A stretch of 64,000 nucleotides of DNA from assembly GCA_023634235.1 (NCBI GenBank), contig JAMKCF010000018.1, positions 9,374,768 through 9,438,767 of the forward strand. Direction: 5' to 3'. The number at the start of each line of letters is the position of its first letter. Position 1 is the first letter of the stretch. This DNA comes from Pisaster brevispinus (lineage: Eukaryota > Echinodermata > Asteroidea > Forcipulatida > Asteriidae). Both the position numbers and the translations under genes were made by a program. The notes beneath the pieces were generated by a model. The model was not told where the DNA came from. It saw only the letters and a list, made by a program, of their open reading frames with translations, and ran no database searches. Positions 12,121 through 23,620 of the stretch are shown here, in pieces.

Positions 12121-12634
12121 CACGAAATCAACCATTCATTCACGCGAAGACATTATTATTTGGATTACGGTAAAATTTCCCACAAAAAAGAGCACGATAA
12201 TAAAATGTTGAAATGACAGAAAAGAATATGGATCCGACAGCTAGCTCTATCGTATACGGGACTGAAAAAAAGACCGAGTCTAGACTCTAGTGTCTGGTCT
12301 GTGTATTGTAGATAGATGGGGAAAATCGTTAATAGTTAAGTCGCTGCTAGTGCTACTGGATACTGGCACTTGCTAAGTATGTATAATGCACCCACAACTC
12401 ATCATAAGTCATGACTCGTGGCCATGTAAGAAAATGGTTGTACGTTTTTAATCAGCTTTGAATTATCAAGTACATGTATAATCAACAAGCCCGATGGTCC
12501 AAAAATAGGATGTAAACAAATAGTCATGTATACGTATATGAAACATGATTTTCAAACCACATTTTTTACATTGTACATTGTGTACATTGCAGTTATAGAC
12601 ACATTTTGAATTTATGTATTGTTGTTATTAACAG
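12121..12634. other. non-coding stretch before the zinc-finger gene
   Basis: I see no gene here. The stretch ends in a good splice acceptor (ttgttattaacag, AG at 12633-12634), so it most likely holds the 5' leader and first intron of the downstream gene. Confidence 0.5.
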
Positions 12635-13184
12635 GTCAGAATGGAGGCAAAGCAAGGGATGTACAAATGCAGCAAGTGTCATCAAGAGTTCAATGTCAAA
12701 TCAAACTTGACTAGACATATGAAAAAAACATGAGGAAAAGCTTTTCCAATTTCCAGGTTGCAGCAAGACGTTTACACTAAAACAAAACTTAGAAAGTCAC
12801 TCAAAGCAGCATTTTTATCCTGCAATACCCCATTTCAAGACAGGAGAAGCGAGACTGAAATGCTCCCAAGAAGCTGCCCATGTAGCTGGTTGCTCCTATA
12901 AGGCACCGGTTGAAAATGTGTGGCATCCAGACAAAGCTGAAACAGACGCAAGGAGAATTAGTGGCTCCTTGTGGAGAGCCAGTTTAATCATCCAATTTGG
13001 AAAGTATTCCGGCAAAAATTTCAAGTGGCTCCTTGAGAACGATGTTGGCTGGGTGGTGTGGCTACTGGATGCCTTCAGCATTCATGGTGAGAAGTGCCCC
13101 AGCATGCTCTGGCAGAAAGAGAGACTGCTAAAATTTGTCAAAGAATTTCCCTCTGTAAGGTGCCATCTTGACAACCGACTTAAG
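12635..13184 (+). CDS. C2H2 zinc-finger exon of a DUF6729-like gene (one frameshift)
   Basis: The exon follows the acceptor at 12633-12634, and the ATG is at 12641. It encodes a textbook C2H2 finger, C-x2-C-x12-H-x3-H (YKCSKCHQEF...TRHMKKH), provided one A is removed from the A7 run at about 12722-12728. As written the frame stops there. A second finger follows in the corrected frame with its first cysteine replaced by phenylalanine (QFPGCSKTF). It is followed by a tryptophan-rich region (FGKYSGKNFKWLLENDVGWV), and the exon ends at the donor AAG|GTTAGT after 13184 in phase 0. C2H2 fingers bind nucleic acid. In context this looks like the DNA-binding front end of a transposase-like protein. 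The single indel in a homopolymer may be a sequencing error. Confidence 0.6.
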
Positions 13185-13510
13185 GTTAGTTTTAAATGCA
13201 ATGTACGGTATCTCACCATTATTTTAGGAGTGATTTCACCGGGTAGATATATGTGGGCATGAATGAAGACTCTTCATGATCATTACATAACTCCCAAACT
13301 CATGGGATGATAACATGTACTGTACTAAAGAACCAATATCTATACAAGACTAATTGTATTTATAATACTAGATGGTTTTACTTTAAGTATGAACCATGAA
13401 AAGAATCAACAATGAGTCAGATGAGTTGTGTAGTAGAGTTAACTCTTGCATCACACACACGAACACATGCTTGACTAATGAGATGGATCCCAATAATCAT
13501 TTCAATACAG

Positions 13511-13641
13511 TTTGAACAGGAAGTTAGAAAGAGAGGCTTTTTTTCATTTGCAGAAGCGGAAGGAGAAAAAAGATGCACCTATCGCAGCAGGGGACTTCGA
13601 AGATGACTATATTAAAGACGCTGAACTACTGGCAATGGCAG
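13511..13641 (+). CDS. charged linker exon of the DUF6729-like gene (one frameshift)
   Basis: The exon starts after the acceptor tttcaatacag and ends at the donor GCAG|GTAAGC in phase 1, which matches the next exon. Entered in phase 0 from the previous exon it encodes a short basic segment (FEQEVRKR) and then shifts frame at the T7 run (about 13548-13554). Past that point the frame that joins the next exon reads a Lys/Glu-rich then acidic segment (KRKEKKDAP...FEDDYIKDAELLAMA). No domain is recognised. This is the second homopolymer indel in the same gene. Confidence 0.5.
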
Positions 13642-14492
13642 GTAAGCTATATTTGGGGGTTTTCTGTAACTTTTTAGAAAAGAGGTCAAATGTTTTTGAT
13701 ATTTGATACAAAAATAAACAATAATCTGCTTGTAATTCAGATGACGATGTATGTTTCCATCTTGAATTTTGGTTGAATTTTCTTTCAGTTTTCATGTCTT
13801 AATGAAGATGAAGTGCATTGCAGCATTGGTGAGAAATTATTTTTGTCTGCTTGTGTGGTATTGAGGTGACCCTAATTTGCCTAAAAATCTTGATATTGTA
13901 GCTCTGTTTGCTGTGTTTCTGTAGCTGTCATAGCTGTTTCTGTAGCTGGCATAACTCTATTTAGCTGGGATAGCTTTATTACTTTCTGTAGCCGTGATAG
14001 CTGTAACTATTTTTCTCCTTCCGCTTCCGCCTCTATTCTACTGTATTACTAACTTTGCACATTATCGTTATGTTGGAACTTGCTTGACAATGTACAGAGC
14101 TAAAAGTTGTGCTATTGTTCCCATCACTTCTTTTCTTTGCAACTCCTATATGGTTCCTTCCCTTTGCTCTGATCTTTACAAATTTAAAGGGGCAGGTCAT
14201 GATCCTATAATACCTTTTATATTTTCTGTACTCATAAATAAATTATATCCAGATCGTGTCTGTAAAATATATAACAAATTTTGAGTGTACGCAGACCATT
14301 CAAATTTTACAAGACGTTTAATCTTCGACTCCTTCGAGCAAATGGATCGTGACGTACTCCTTTAATATTTATTCTTATTACATTGTTTATATAAACAAAT
14401 CATTTATGGTGAAGGTACATTGGGTGGACTGTACAATTTTTTTTTTCATAGTATTTTAGAATTAAAATTGCTCTTACTCTTTGACTTTTCAG

Positions 14493-15568
14493 AGGATGTA
14501 CTCATGGACTCAGGGGTTGGTGTGTCCACTCAGATCACATCTGTTGGAAAGCTTCTGCCTTCATCAGAATCACCATTGGCATCAGAAGACAGACCTTCGA
14601 CATCATCAGCAGACAGATCTTTGTCCTCTGTGGATGATTCTACCGTGCAGGAAGGGTGGCAGAAATTCTGGGACGAGCCTCCAGCACAGGTTCAGGGCAT
14701 CTCTCCCTCAAACGTTCGATGGCTAAAGACTGATGGGCCATATGGCATCTTTGAAACAGCAAAGATGTACACTACATCCAAAAGAGAATTTGGGACTCGG
14801 CAAATCTTCAAGAAGAAGATGGAATTTAATCCCCCACCTCTTCCAACTTCAGTGAAAGGGTCCTTGCCATCTATGCTGTCCTTCTTCACCACTCCTGTCG
14901 TCTTCTGGAGACCAATTGGAGTGATGGAGATCAAGATAAAATGCCCCAATCCAAAGTGTCCTGCTCCACCAGGTAGTTACCTGACCAAAAGCGGCTATGG
15001 AAACATTGCGCGACAAGTGTGCGGCATGAGGCACTACTACACACTCTTGACAGAAAGACTTAAATGCAATCCTTGCATGAGACTTAGACAGCAGACCAAG
15101 AGTGAAGATGATCAGCCACTCCATTATAGATGGCATGCCTTCAGCCCCAGCATCCTCATGCAACTTTCCCCAGCAGTTAGGAGCATGTTTCCAGCCATCA
15201 TCTGTGGAAAGCGGGCTATAGACAAGAACGTTGTGACATTCCTGAGTGATAGGCTCAATTCTGTGTCTATGACCAAGGTGCACCGAATGATCCAGCAAGG
15301 CCATGACGAATGGTATGCAGAGAGAAGAGACTTGTACCAGACTCTACTGATGGAGGCACATACTGCCAGCAAAGCACCTATGTCACAGCGTGGTATACTT
15401 TCCTTTACTGACCATCACTACACCCCGCCTATCCCGCCAACTCCACTTCCATCCCCCCGTGTTCTGCGTAGAGCTCAACTCATCATGGAGATGGAAAATA
15501 TGCCTGTCTACCGATCATCTATCATGAGTGTGACTGGACAGATACTGTGCATGGATGATACAAAACAG
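14493..15568 (+). CDS. DUF6729-like exon, transposase-associated
   Basis: The exon lies between the acceptor cttttcag (AG 14491-14492) and the donor AAACAG|GTAGAT and encodes about 358 residues without a break. The first 65 residues are a Ser/Thr-rich linker. Next comes a conserved globular region with paired cysteines (IKCPNPKCPAPPG, RQVCGMRHYY, LKCNPCMRLR), which looks like a zinc-binding ribbon, and then a helical part (SILMQLSPAVRSMFPAIICGKRAIDK). From memory this resembles the domain called DUF6729, found in large multidomain animal proteins of transposon origin. The exon ends with GQILCMDDTKQ, whose acidic pair resembles the first catalytic acid of a DDE/RNase-H fold. Family name by recollection only. 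Confidence 0.65.
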
Positions 15569-16025
15569 GTAGATATTTTCTTTTTCTGTTTGTATTATTA
15601 TCATTATTCATTACTAATTCAGTTTTTTTAACAAAGTACTATGGCACTGTAAAATATATAACAAATCTAGAAAGAAAGAACCAGAACAATGACAGATTAA
15701 ATTGATCTTCAAATTTACCAACAATTCTTTCACACTAGTAAACATGTATATAAATACGATAATACACCATAATGGAAAATGCCAAATATGGACAAAGATT
15801 TTAAAGCCCAGTCCAATTACATTCAATAGGGGGTTTCACTTGAAGTGAAAATGAAAAGTTCATTGTTTTAATGTGAATCATTTGAAAAAATGAACTTATG
15901 ACAGTGATTGAAAATATGATTTTAAATTGTAATTTAAGTGGAAAATGAAGAAAAACAGTCTCAGACAGAAATCTTTTACTACAGCTGTAATTTTGTGTGT
16001 GTATTTGCATGTTTTCTACATACAG

Positions 16026-16172
16026 GTTCTTAAGAAAATTCAAGGAGATGGAAAAGGCACCATGCATTATGTTACCAGTGTGCTGAATGAGTGGGGGCAG
16101 TTTCTGACAACTGTTGTGGTCGCCTCTGAGTCGGAGAATTGCTACAGGAGGCTTGCTGAGGGACTCATCGCA
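16026..16172 (+). CDS. transposase-like exon truncated by the assembly gap
   Basis: The exon follows the acceptor ttctacatacag (AG 16024-16025) in phase 0, which fits the preceding donor. It encodes 49 residues (VLKKIQGDGKGTMHYVTSVLNEWG...AEGLIA) that read as a beta strand-rich start of an RNase-H-fold nuclease domain, then hits the N gap at 16173. The rest of the gene is not in the following contig, which begins with telomere repeats. Confidence 0.6.
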
Positions 16173-16272
16173 NNNNNNNNNNNNNNNNNNNNNNNNNNNN
16201 NNNNNNNNNNNNNNNNNNNNNNNNNNNNNNNNNNNNNNNNNNNNNNNNNNNNNNNNNNNNNNNNNNNNNNNN
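16173..16272. other. assembly gap, exactly 100 N
   Basis: One hundred Ns is the usual placeholder for a gap of unknown size in scaffolding. It separates the middle of a gene on the left from a telomere array on the right. Confidence 1.
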
Positions 16273-19030
16273 CCTAACCCTAACCCAAACCCTAACCCTA
16301 ACCCTAACCCTAACCCTAACCCTAACCCTAACCCTAACCCTAACCCTAACCCTAACCCTAACCCTAACCCTAACCCTAACCCTAACCCTAACCCTAACCC
16401 TAACCCTAACCCTAACCCTAACCCTAACCCTAACCCTAACCCTAACCCTAACCCTAACCCTAACCCTAACCCTAACCCTAACCCTAACCCTAACCTAACC
16501 CTAACCCTAACCCTAACCCTAACCCTAACCCTAACCCTAACCCTAACCCTAACCCTAACCCTAACCCTAACCCTAACCCTAACCCTAACCCTAACCCTAA
16601 CCCTAACCCTAACCCTAACCCTAACCCTAACCCTAACCCTAACCCTAACCCTAACCCTAACCCTAACCCTAACCCTAACCCTAACCCTAACCCTAACCCT
16701 AACCCTAACCCTAACCCTAACCCTAACCCTAACCCTAACCCTAACCCTAACCCTAACCCTAACCCTAACCCTAACCCTAACCCTAACCCTAACCCTAACC
16801 CTAACCCTAACCCTAACCCTAACCCTAACCCTAACCCTAACCCTAACCCTAACCCTAACCCTAACCCTAACCCTAACCCTAACCCTAACCCTAACCCTAA
16901 CCCTAACCCTAACCCTAACCCTAACCCTAACCCTAACCCTAACCCTAACCCTAACCCTAACCCTAACCCTAACCCTAACCCTAACCCTAACCCTAACCCT
17001 AACCCTAACCCTAACCCTAACCCTAACCCTAACCCTAACCCTAACCCTAACCCTAACCCTAACCCTAACCCTAACCCTAACCCTAACCCTAACCCTAACC
17101 CTAACCCTAACCCTAACCCTAACCCTAACCCTAACCCTAACCCTAACCCTAACCCTAACCCTAACCCTAACCCTAACCCTAACCCTAACCCTAACCCTAA
17201 CCCTAACCCTAACCCTAACCCTAACCCTAACCCTAACCCTAACCCTAACCCTAACCTAACCCTAACCCTAACCCTAACCCTAACCCTAACCCTAACCCTA
17301 ACCCTAACCCTAACCCTAACCCTAACCCTAACCCTAACCCTAACCCTAACCCTAACCCTAACCCTAACCCTAACCCTAACCCTAACCCTAACCCTAACCC
17401 TAACCCTAACCCTAACCCTAACCCTAACCCTAACCCTAACCCTAACCCTAACCCTAACCCTAACCCTAACCCTAACCCTAACCCTAACCCTAACCCTAAC
17501 CCTAACCCTAACCCTAACCCTAACCCTAACCCTAACCCTAACCCTAACCCTAACCCTAACCCTAACCCTAACCCTAACCCTAACCCTAACCCTAACCCTA
17601 ACCCTAACCCTAACCCTAACCCTAACCCTAACCCTAACCCTAACCCTAACCCTAACCCTAACCCTAACCCTAACCCTAACCCTAACCCTAACCCTAACCC
17701 TAACCCTAACCCTAACCCTAACCCTAACCCTAACCCTAACCCTAACCCTAACCCTAACCCTAACCCTAACCCTAACCCTAACCCTAACCCTAACCCTAAC
17801 CCTAACCCTAACCCTAACCCTAACCCTAACCCTAACCCTAACCCTAACCCTAACCCTAACCCTAACCCTAACCCTAACCCTAACCCTAACCCTAACCCTA
17901 ACCCTAACCCTAACCCTAACCCTAACCCTAACCCTAACCCTAACCCTAACCCTAACCCTAACCCTAACCCTAACCCTAACCCTAACCCTAACCCTAACCC
18001 TAACCCTAACCCTAACCCTAACCCTAACCCTAACCCTAACCCTAACCCTAACCCTAACCCTAACCCTAACCCTAACCCTAACCCTAACCCTAACCCTAAC
18101 CCTAACCCTAACCCTAACCCTAACCCTAACCCTAACCCTAACCCTAACCCTAACCCTAACCCTAACCCTAACCCTAACCCTAACCCTAACCCTAACCCTA
18201 ACCCTAACCCTAACCCTAACCCTAACCCTAACCCTAACCCTAACCCTAACCCTAACCCTAACCCTAACCCTAACCCTAACCCTAACCCTAACCCTAACCC
18301 TAACCCTAACCCTAACCCTAACCCTAACCCTAACCCTAACCCTAACCCTAACCCTAACCCTAACCCTAACCCTAACCCTAACCCTAACCCTAACCCTAAC
18401 CCTAACCCTAACCCTAACCCTAACCCTAACCCTAACCCTAACCCTAACCCTAACCCTAACCCTAACCCCTAACCCTAACCCTAACCCTAACCCTAACCCT
18501 AACCCTAACCCTAACCCTAACCCTAACCCTAACCCTAACCCTAACCCTAACCCTAACCCTAACCCTAACCCTAACCCTAACCCTAACCCTAACCCTAACC
18601 CTAACCCTAACCCTAACCCTAACCCTAACCCTAACCCTAACCCTAACCCTAACCCTAACCCTAACCCTAACCCTAACCCTAACCCTAACCCTAACCCTAA
18701 CCCTAACCCTAACCCTAACCCTAACCCTAACCCTAACCCTAACCCTAACCCTAACCCTAACCCTAACCCTAACCCTAACCCTAACCCTAACCCTAACCCT
18801 AACCCTAACCCTAACCCTAACCCTAACCCTAACCCTAACCCTAACCCTAACCCTAACCCTAACCCTAACCCTAACCCTAACCCTAACCCTAACCCTAACC
18901 CTAACCCTAACCCTAACCCTAACCCTAACCCTAACCCTAACCCTAACCCTAACCCTAACCCTAACCCTAACCCTAACCCTAACCCTAACCCTAACCCTAA
19001 CCCTAACCCTAACCCTAACCCTAACCCTAA
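16273..19030. repeat. canonical telomere array (CCCTAA)n
   Basis: About 2.76 kb of CCCTAA units (TTAGGG on the other strand). The only deviations seen are one CCCAAA near 16284, units short by one C near 16495 and 17256, and one with an extra C near 18466. The C-rich strand reads 5' to 3' left to right, so the chromosome terminus would be to the left and the subtelomere to the right. Confidence 0.98.
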
Positions 19031-22000
19031 CCCTAGCCCTAGCCCTAACCCTAGCCCTAGCCCTAGCCCTAGCCCTAGCCCTAGCCCTAGCCCTAGCCCT
19101 AGCCCTAGCCCTAGCCCTAGCCCTAGCCCTAGCCCTAGCCCTAGCCCTAGCCCTAGCCCTAGCCCTAGCCCTAGCCCTAGCCCTAGCCCTAGCCCTAGCC
19201 CTAGCCCTAGCCCTAGCCCTAGCCCTAGCCCTAGCCCTAGCCCTAGCCCTAGCCCTAGCCCTAGCCCTAGCCCTAGCCCTAGCCCTAGCCCTAGCCCTAG
19301 CCCTAGCCCTAGCCCTAGCCCTAGCCCTAGCCCTAGCCCTAGCCCTAGCCCTAGCCCTAGCCCTAGCCCTAGCCCTAGCCCTAGCCCTAGCCCTAGCCCT
19401 AGCCCTAGCCCTAGCCCTAGCCCTAGCCCTAGCCCTAGCCCTAGCCCTAGCCCTAGCCCTAGCCCTAGCCCTAGCCCTAGCCCTAGCCCTAGCCCTAGCC
19501 CTAGCCCTAGCCCTAGCCCTAGCCCTAGCCCTAGCCCTAGCCCTAGCCCTAGCCCTAGCCCTAGCCCTAGCCCTAGCCCTAGCCCTAGCCCTAGCCCTAG
19601 CCCTAGCCCTAGCCCTAGCCCTAGCCCTAGCCCTAGCCCTAGCCCTAGCCCTAGCCCTAGCCCTAGCCCTAGCCCTAGCCCTAGCCCTAGCCCTAGCCCT
19701 AGCCCTAGCCCTAGCCCTAGCCCTAGCCCTAGCCCTAGCCCTAGCCCTAGCCCTAGCCCTAGCCCTAGCCCTAGCCCTAGCCCTAGCCCTAGCCCTAGCC
19801 CTAGCCCTAGCCCTAGCCCTAGCCCTAGCCCTAGCCCTAGCCCTAGCCCTAGCCCTAGCCCTAGCCCTAGCCCTAGCCCTAGCCCTAGCCCTAGCCCTAG
19901 CCCTAGCCCTAGCCCTAGCCCTAGCCCTAGCCCTAGCCCTAGCCCTAGCCCTAGCCCTAGCCCTAGCCCTAGCCCTAGCCCTAGCCCTAGCCCTAGCCCT
20001 AGCCCTAGCCCTAGCCCTAGCCCTAGCCCTAGCCCTAGCCCTAGCCCTAGCCCTAGCCCTAGCCCTAGCCCTAGCCCTAGCCCTAGCCCTAGCCCTAGCC
20101 CTAGCCCTAGCCCTAGCCCTAGCCCTAGCCCTAGCCCTAGCCCTAGCCCTAGCCCTAGCCCTAGCCCTAGCCCTAGCCCTAGCCCTAGCCCTAGCCCTAG
20201 CCCTAGCCCTAGCCCTAGCCCTAGCCCTAGCCCTAGCCCTAGCCCTAGCCCTAGCCCTAGCCCTAGCCCTAGCCCTAGCCCTAGCCCTAGCCCTAGCCCT
20301 AGCCCTAGCCCTAGCCCTAGCCCTAGCCCTAGCCCTAGCCCTAGCCCTAGCCCTAGCCCTAGCCCTAGCCCTAGCCCTAGCCCTAGCCCTAGCCCTAGCC
20401 CTAGCCCTAGCCCTAGCCCTAGCCCTAGCCCTAGCCCTAGCCCTAGCCCTAGCCCTAGCCCTAGCCCTAGCCCTAGCCCTAGCCCTAGCCCTAGCCCTAG
20501 CCCTAGCCCTAGCCCTAGCCCTAGCCCTAGCCCTAGCCCTAGCCCTAGCCCTAGCCCTAGCCCTAGCCCTAGCCCTAGCCCTAGCCCTAGCCCTAGCCCT
20601 AGCCCTAGCCCTAGCCCTAGCCCTAGCCCTAGCCCTAGCCCTAGCCCTAGCCCTAGCCCTAGCCCTAGCCCTAGCCCTAGCCCTAGCCCTAGCCCTAGCC
20701 CTAGCCCTAGCCCTAGCCCTAGCCCTAGCCCTAGCCCTAGCCCTAGCCCTAGCCCTAGCCCTAGCCCTAGCCCTAGCCCTAGCCCTAGCCCTAGCCCTAG
20801 CCCTAGCCCTAGCCCTAGCCCTAGCCCTAGCCCTAGCCCTAGCCCTAGCCCTAGCCCTAGCCCTAGCCCTAGCCCTAGCCCTAGCCCTAGCCCTAGCCCT
20901 AGCCCTAGCCCTAGCCCTAGCCCTAGCCCTAGCCCTAGCCCTAGCCCTAGCCCTAGCCCTAGCCCTAGCCCTAGCCCTAGCCCTAGCCCTAGCCCTAGCC
21001 CTAGCCCTAGCCCTAGCCCTAGCCCTAGCCCTAGCCCTAGCCCTAGCCCTAGCCCTAGCCCTAGCCCTAGCCCTAGCCCTAGCCCTAGCCCTAGCCCTAG
21101 CCCTAGCCCTAGCCCTAGCCCTAGCCCTAGCCCTAGCCCTAGCCCTAGCCCTAGCCCTAGCCCTAGCCCTAGCCCTAGCCCTAGCCCTAGCCCTAGCCCT
21201 AGCCCTAGCCCTAGCCCTAGCCCTAGCCCTAGCCCTAGCCCTAGCCCTAGCCCTAGCCCTAGCCCTAGCCCTAGCCCTAGCCCTAGCCCTAGCCCTAGCC
21301 CTAGCCCTAGCCCTAGCCCTAGCCCTAGCCCTAGCCCTAGCCCTAGCCCTAGCCCTAGCCCTAGCCCTAGCCCTAGCCCTAGCCCTAGCCCTAGCCCTAG
21401 CCCTAGCCCTAGCCCTAGCCCTAGCCCTAGCCCTAGCCCTAGCCCTAGCCCTAGCCCTAGCCCTAGCCCTAGCCCTAGCCCTAGCCCTAGCCCTAGCCCT
21501 AGCCCTAGCCCTAGCCCTAGCCCTAGCCCTAGCCCTAGCCCTAGCCCTAGCCCTAGCCCTAGCCCTAGCCCTAGCCCTAGCCCTAGCCCTAGCCCTAGCC
21601 CTAGCCCTAGCCCTAGCCCTAGCCCTAGCCCTAGCCCTAGCCCTAGCCCTAGCCCTAGCCCTAGCCCTAGCCCTAGCCCTAGCCCTAGCCCTAGCCCTAG
21701 CCCTAGCCCTAGCCCTAGCCCTAGCCCTAGCCCTAGCCCTAGCCCTAGCCCTAGCCCTAGCCCTAGCCCTAGCCCTAGCCCTAGCCCTAGCCCTAGCCCT
21801 AGCCCTAGCCCTAGCCCTAGCCCTAGCCCTAGCCCTAGCCCTAGCCCTAGCCCTAGCCCTAGCCCTAGCCCTAGCCCTAGCCCTAGCCCTAGCCCTAGCC
21901 CTAGCCCTAGCCCTAGCCCTAGCCCTAGCCCTAGCCCTAGCCCTAGCCCTAGCCCTAGCCCTAGCCCTAGCCCTAGCCCTAGCCCTAGCCCTAGCCCTAG

Positions 22001-22220
22001 CCCTAGCCCTAGCCCTAGCCCTAGCCCTAGCCCTAGCCCTAGCCCTAGCCCTAGCCCTAGCCCTAGCCCTAGCCCTAGCCCTAGCCCTAGCCCTAGCCCT
22101 AGCCCTAGCCCTAGCCCTAGCCCTAGCCCTAGCCCTAGCCCTAGCCCTAGCCCTAGCCCTAGCCCTAGCCCTAGCCCTAGCCCTAGCCCTAGCCCTAGCC
22201 CTAGCCCTAGCCCTAGCCCT
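19031..22220. repeat. variant telomere array (CCCTAG)n
   Basis: About 3.19 kb (some 530 units) of CCCTAG, i.e. CTAGGG on the G strand, in uninterrupted register. The only exception seen is a single CCCTAA at 19043-19048 in the transition zone. It lies on the centromere-proximal side of the canonical array, where variant repeats are also found in human telomeres. Each unit contains the 4-bp palindrome CTAG. The array ends abruptly at the SINE fragment. Confidence 0.97.
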
Positions 22221-22398
22221 TTTACGTGCGTTACACACCACACAGGACCAACGGCTTTACATCCCATTCGAAGGACGAAGCAATCATGGTTAAGTATCTT
22301 GCTTAAGGACACAGGTGTCACAACCGGGACTCGAACCCACACTCTGCTGATCAGAAACACCAGAGCTTGAGTTCGGTGCTCTTATCCGCTCGGCTTAT
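22221..22398 (-). mobile_element. tRNA-derived SINE, truncated by the telomere array
   Basis: On the minus strand the element starts with a tRNA-like head with a Leu/Ser-type A box (GCCGAGCGGATAAGAGC) and a B box (GGGTTCGAGTCCCGG), followed by a core (CTTAAGCAAGATACTTAACC, TCGTCCTTCGAATGGGATG, AAGCCGTTGGTCC). I remember this type of core from SINEs of several marine invertebrates. It stops at CACGTAAAAG, where GGCTAGGG repeats begin, so its 3' part is missing. Confidence 0.7.
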
Positions 22399-22512
22399 CA
22401 GTTTGCATTATTTTGTGATTTAATTTGATTGTCTTGTTTTGGTAGTCAGTGTTCAATCCATGAGACAGTATCTGACCAGTATCATCATTATTAGATAACA
22501 TTACTCCTTTTG

Positions 22513-23117
22513 CTAAATCTTAACTGATTTCGAGTCTGCCACTGCCAGCTGCTGACCATCTGATGTCATTGAGATTCCCTGTGGGTTGTAGAGACCCTGA
22601 ACAATACAGCTGAGAAATCTACCCTCAGGGTCATACTGATGAATATGACCACTGTTAGCCTCATCATTGTCCACTGCAATGTAGATAGCTGAACTGTCAC
22701 AGCATACACCACTGCAGTATTCAACTTGCTGACTATTGATGGTTGGTTTGATGGTGATTAGTGTATCACCATTGTCATTAACAATGTCTACTTGGTGTTG
22801 GTTACAACCACTGACTACAACTCTCTCCTTGCTGTCAATGGCCAAGAAGTGAGGTTTTGTCTGAACCGAAACAGTGTCAATGAGTGAACCATCACTAGAG
22901 CTGTGTTTAGTTATAACTGACCTCCTTAAATCCCCAACAAGAATTGTATCCTTCATAACTGCTACACTGAGGAGCAATGCTGCTCTCTTGTACACTTCAG
23001 CCCGAGGCACTGTGTAGAATGTAAACATCTTTCTGCCATTCTGGTTGTACATCTTGACAGAGCTGGTTCCATCTACAACCACTAACTGATTCTGGAATGC
23101 AGCAACAGCCTGAGGGT
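22513..23117 (-). CDS. NHL-repeat protein, exon 2 (C-terminal)
   Basis: This is the last coding exon of a minus-strand gene. The acceptor (ttttccag, minus) precedes 23117 and the stop is TAG at 22513-22515. It joins exon 1 in phase 1. The roughly 200 residues contain repeats typical of NHL beta-propeller blades: hydrophobic strands followed by D-x-x-G/N turns and 'VADSKS' or 'VVSGCNQHQV' motifs (FLAIDSKERVVVSG, QYDPEGRFL, NPQGISMTSDGQQLAVADS). NHL propellers mediate protein or RNA binding, often at the C-terminus of TRIM-type ubiquitin ligases. No RING, B-box or coiled coil is visible here, so this is a stand-alone or truncated propeller. Confidence 0.72.
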
Positions 23118-23620
23118 CTGGAAAACAAACAAACAAATGGATAGGACTCAATACAATGACCCTTCATTTGCACATTACTTACAACCAACTTAATCTAATT
23201 TTTTAAACAACACATTATTATTTATTACATTTGTTCCTATGTTGTAAAAGCCTTTTCACTTTGCTAAAATTCACACAGCACCTACTGTACATGTAACTAT
23301 GACATACAGAGCGAAATAACAACAATATGTTAATATTTAATAACAAGGTGACTACTTATCAAGAGAAAACTGGTATTGAATTCATTCATTTTAACTCTTA
23401 TTTTTAGATTTTACCTTAATTAATTTAACTATTGGTATTTATTCATTCAGTACTGTAAACCTCTTTTAATGGTGGTGTTGATAGAGGAATGTCAAAAATT
23501 CAGAATGACAGCAGATAGAGTGGATTCAGTGATCATGCAGTAGATGATGCAGCCCTAGTCTACAAGGTACAGTGGACTAGGAATAATCAATCAATTTCAT
23601 GACAGACTCTTTGACTATAT

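Noticed and set aside
19031..22220. Nanopore base-calling artefact as the source of CCCTAG
   Set aside because: The artefacts I know for telomeres produce CTTCTT or CCCTGG and TTAAAA, not CCCTAG, and the change is a clean block rather than scattered. Not excluded, so the check is listed in the finding.
16490..22360. Very long open frames of Gly-Leu, Arg-Val or Arg-Ala repeats across the telomere arrays
   Set aside because: Six-base repeats without stop codons keep any frame open. They are products of the repeat, not proteins.
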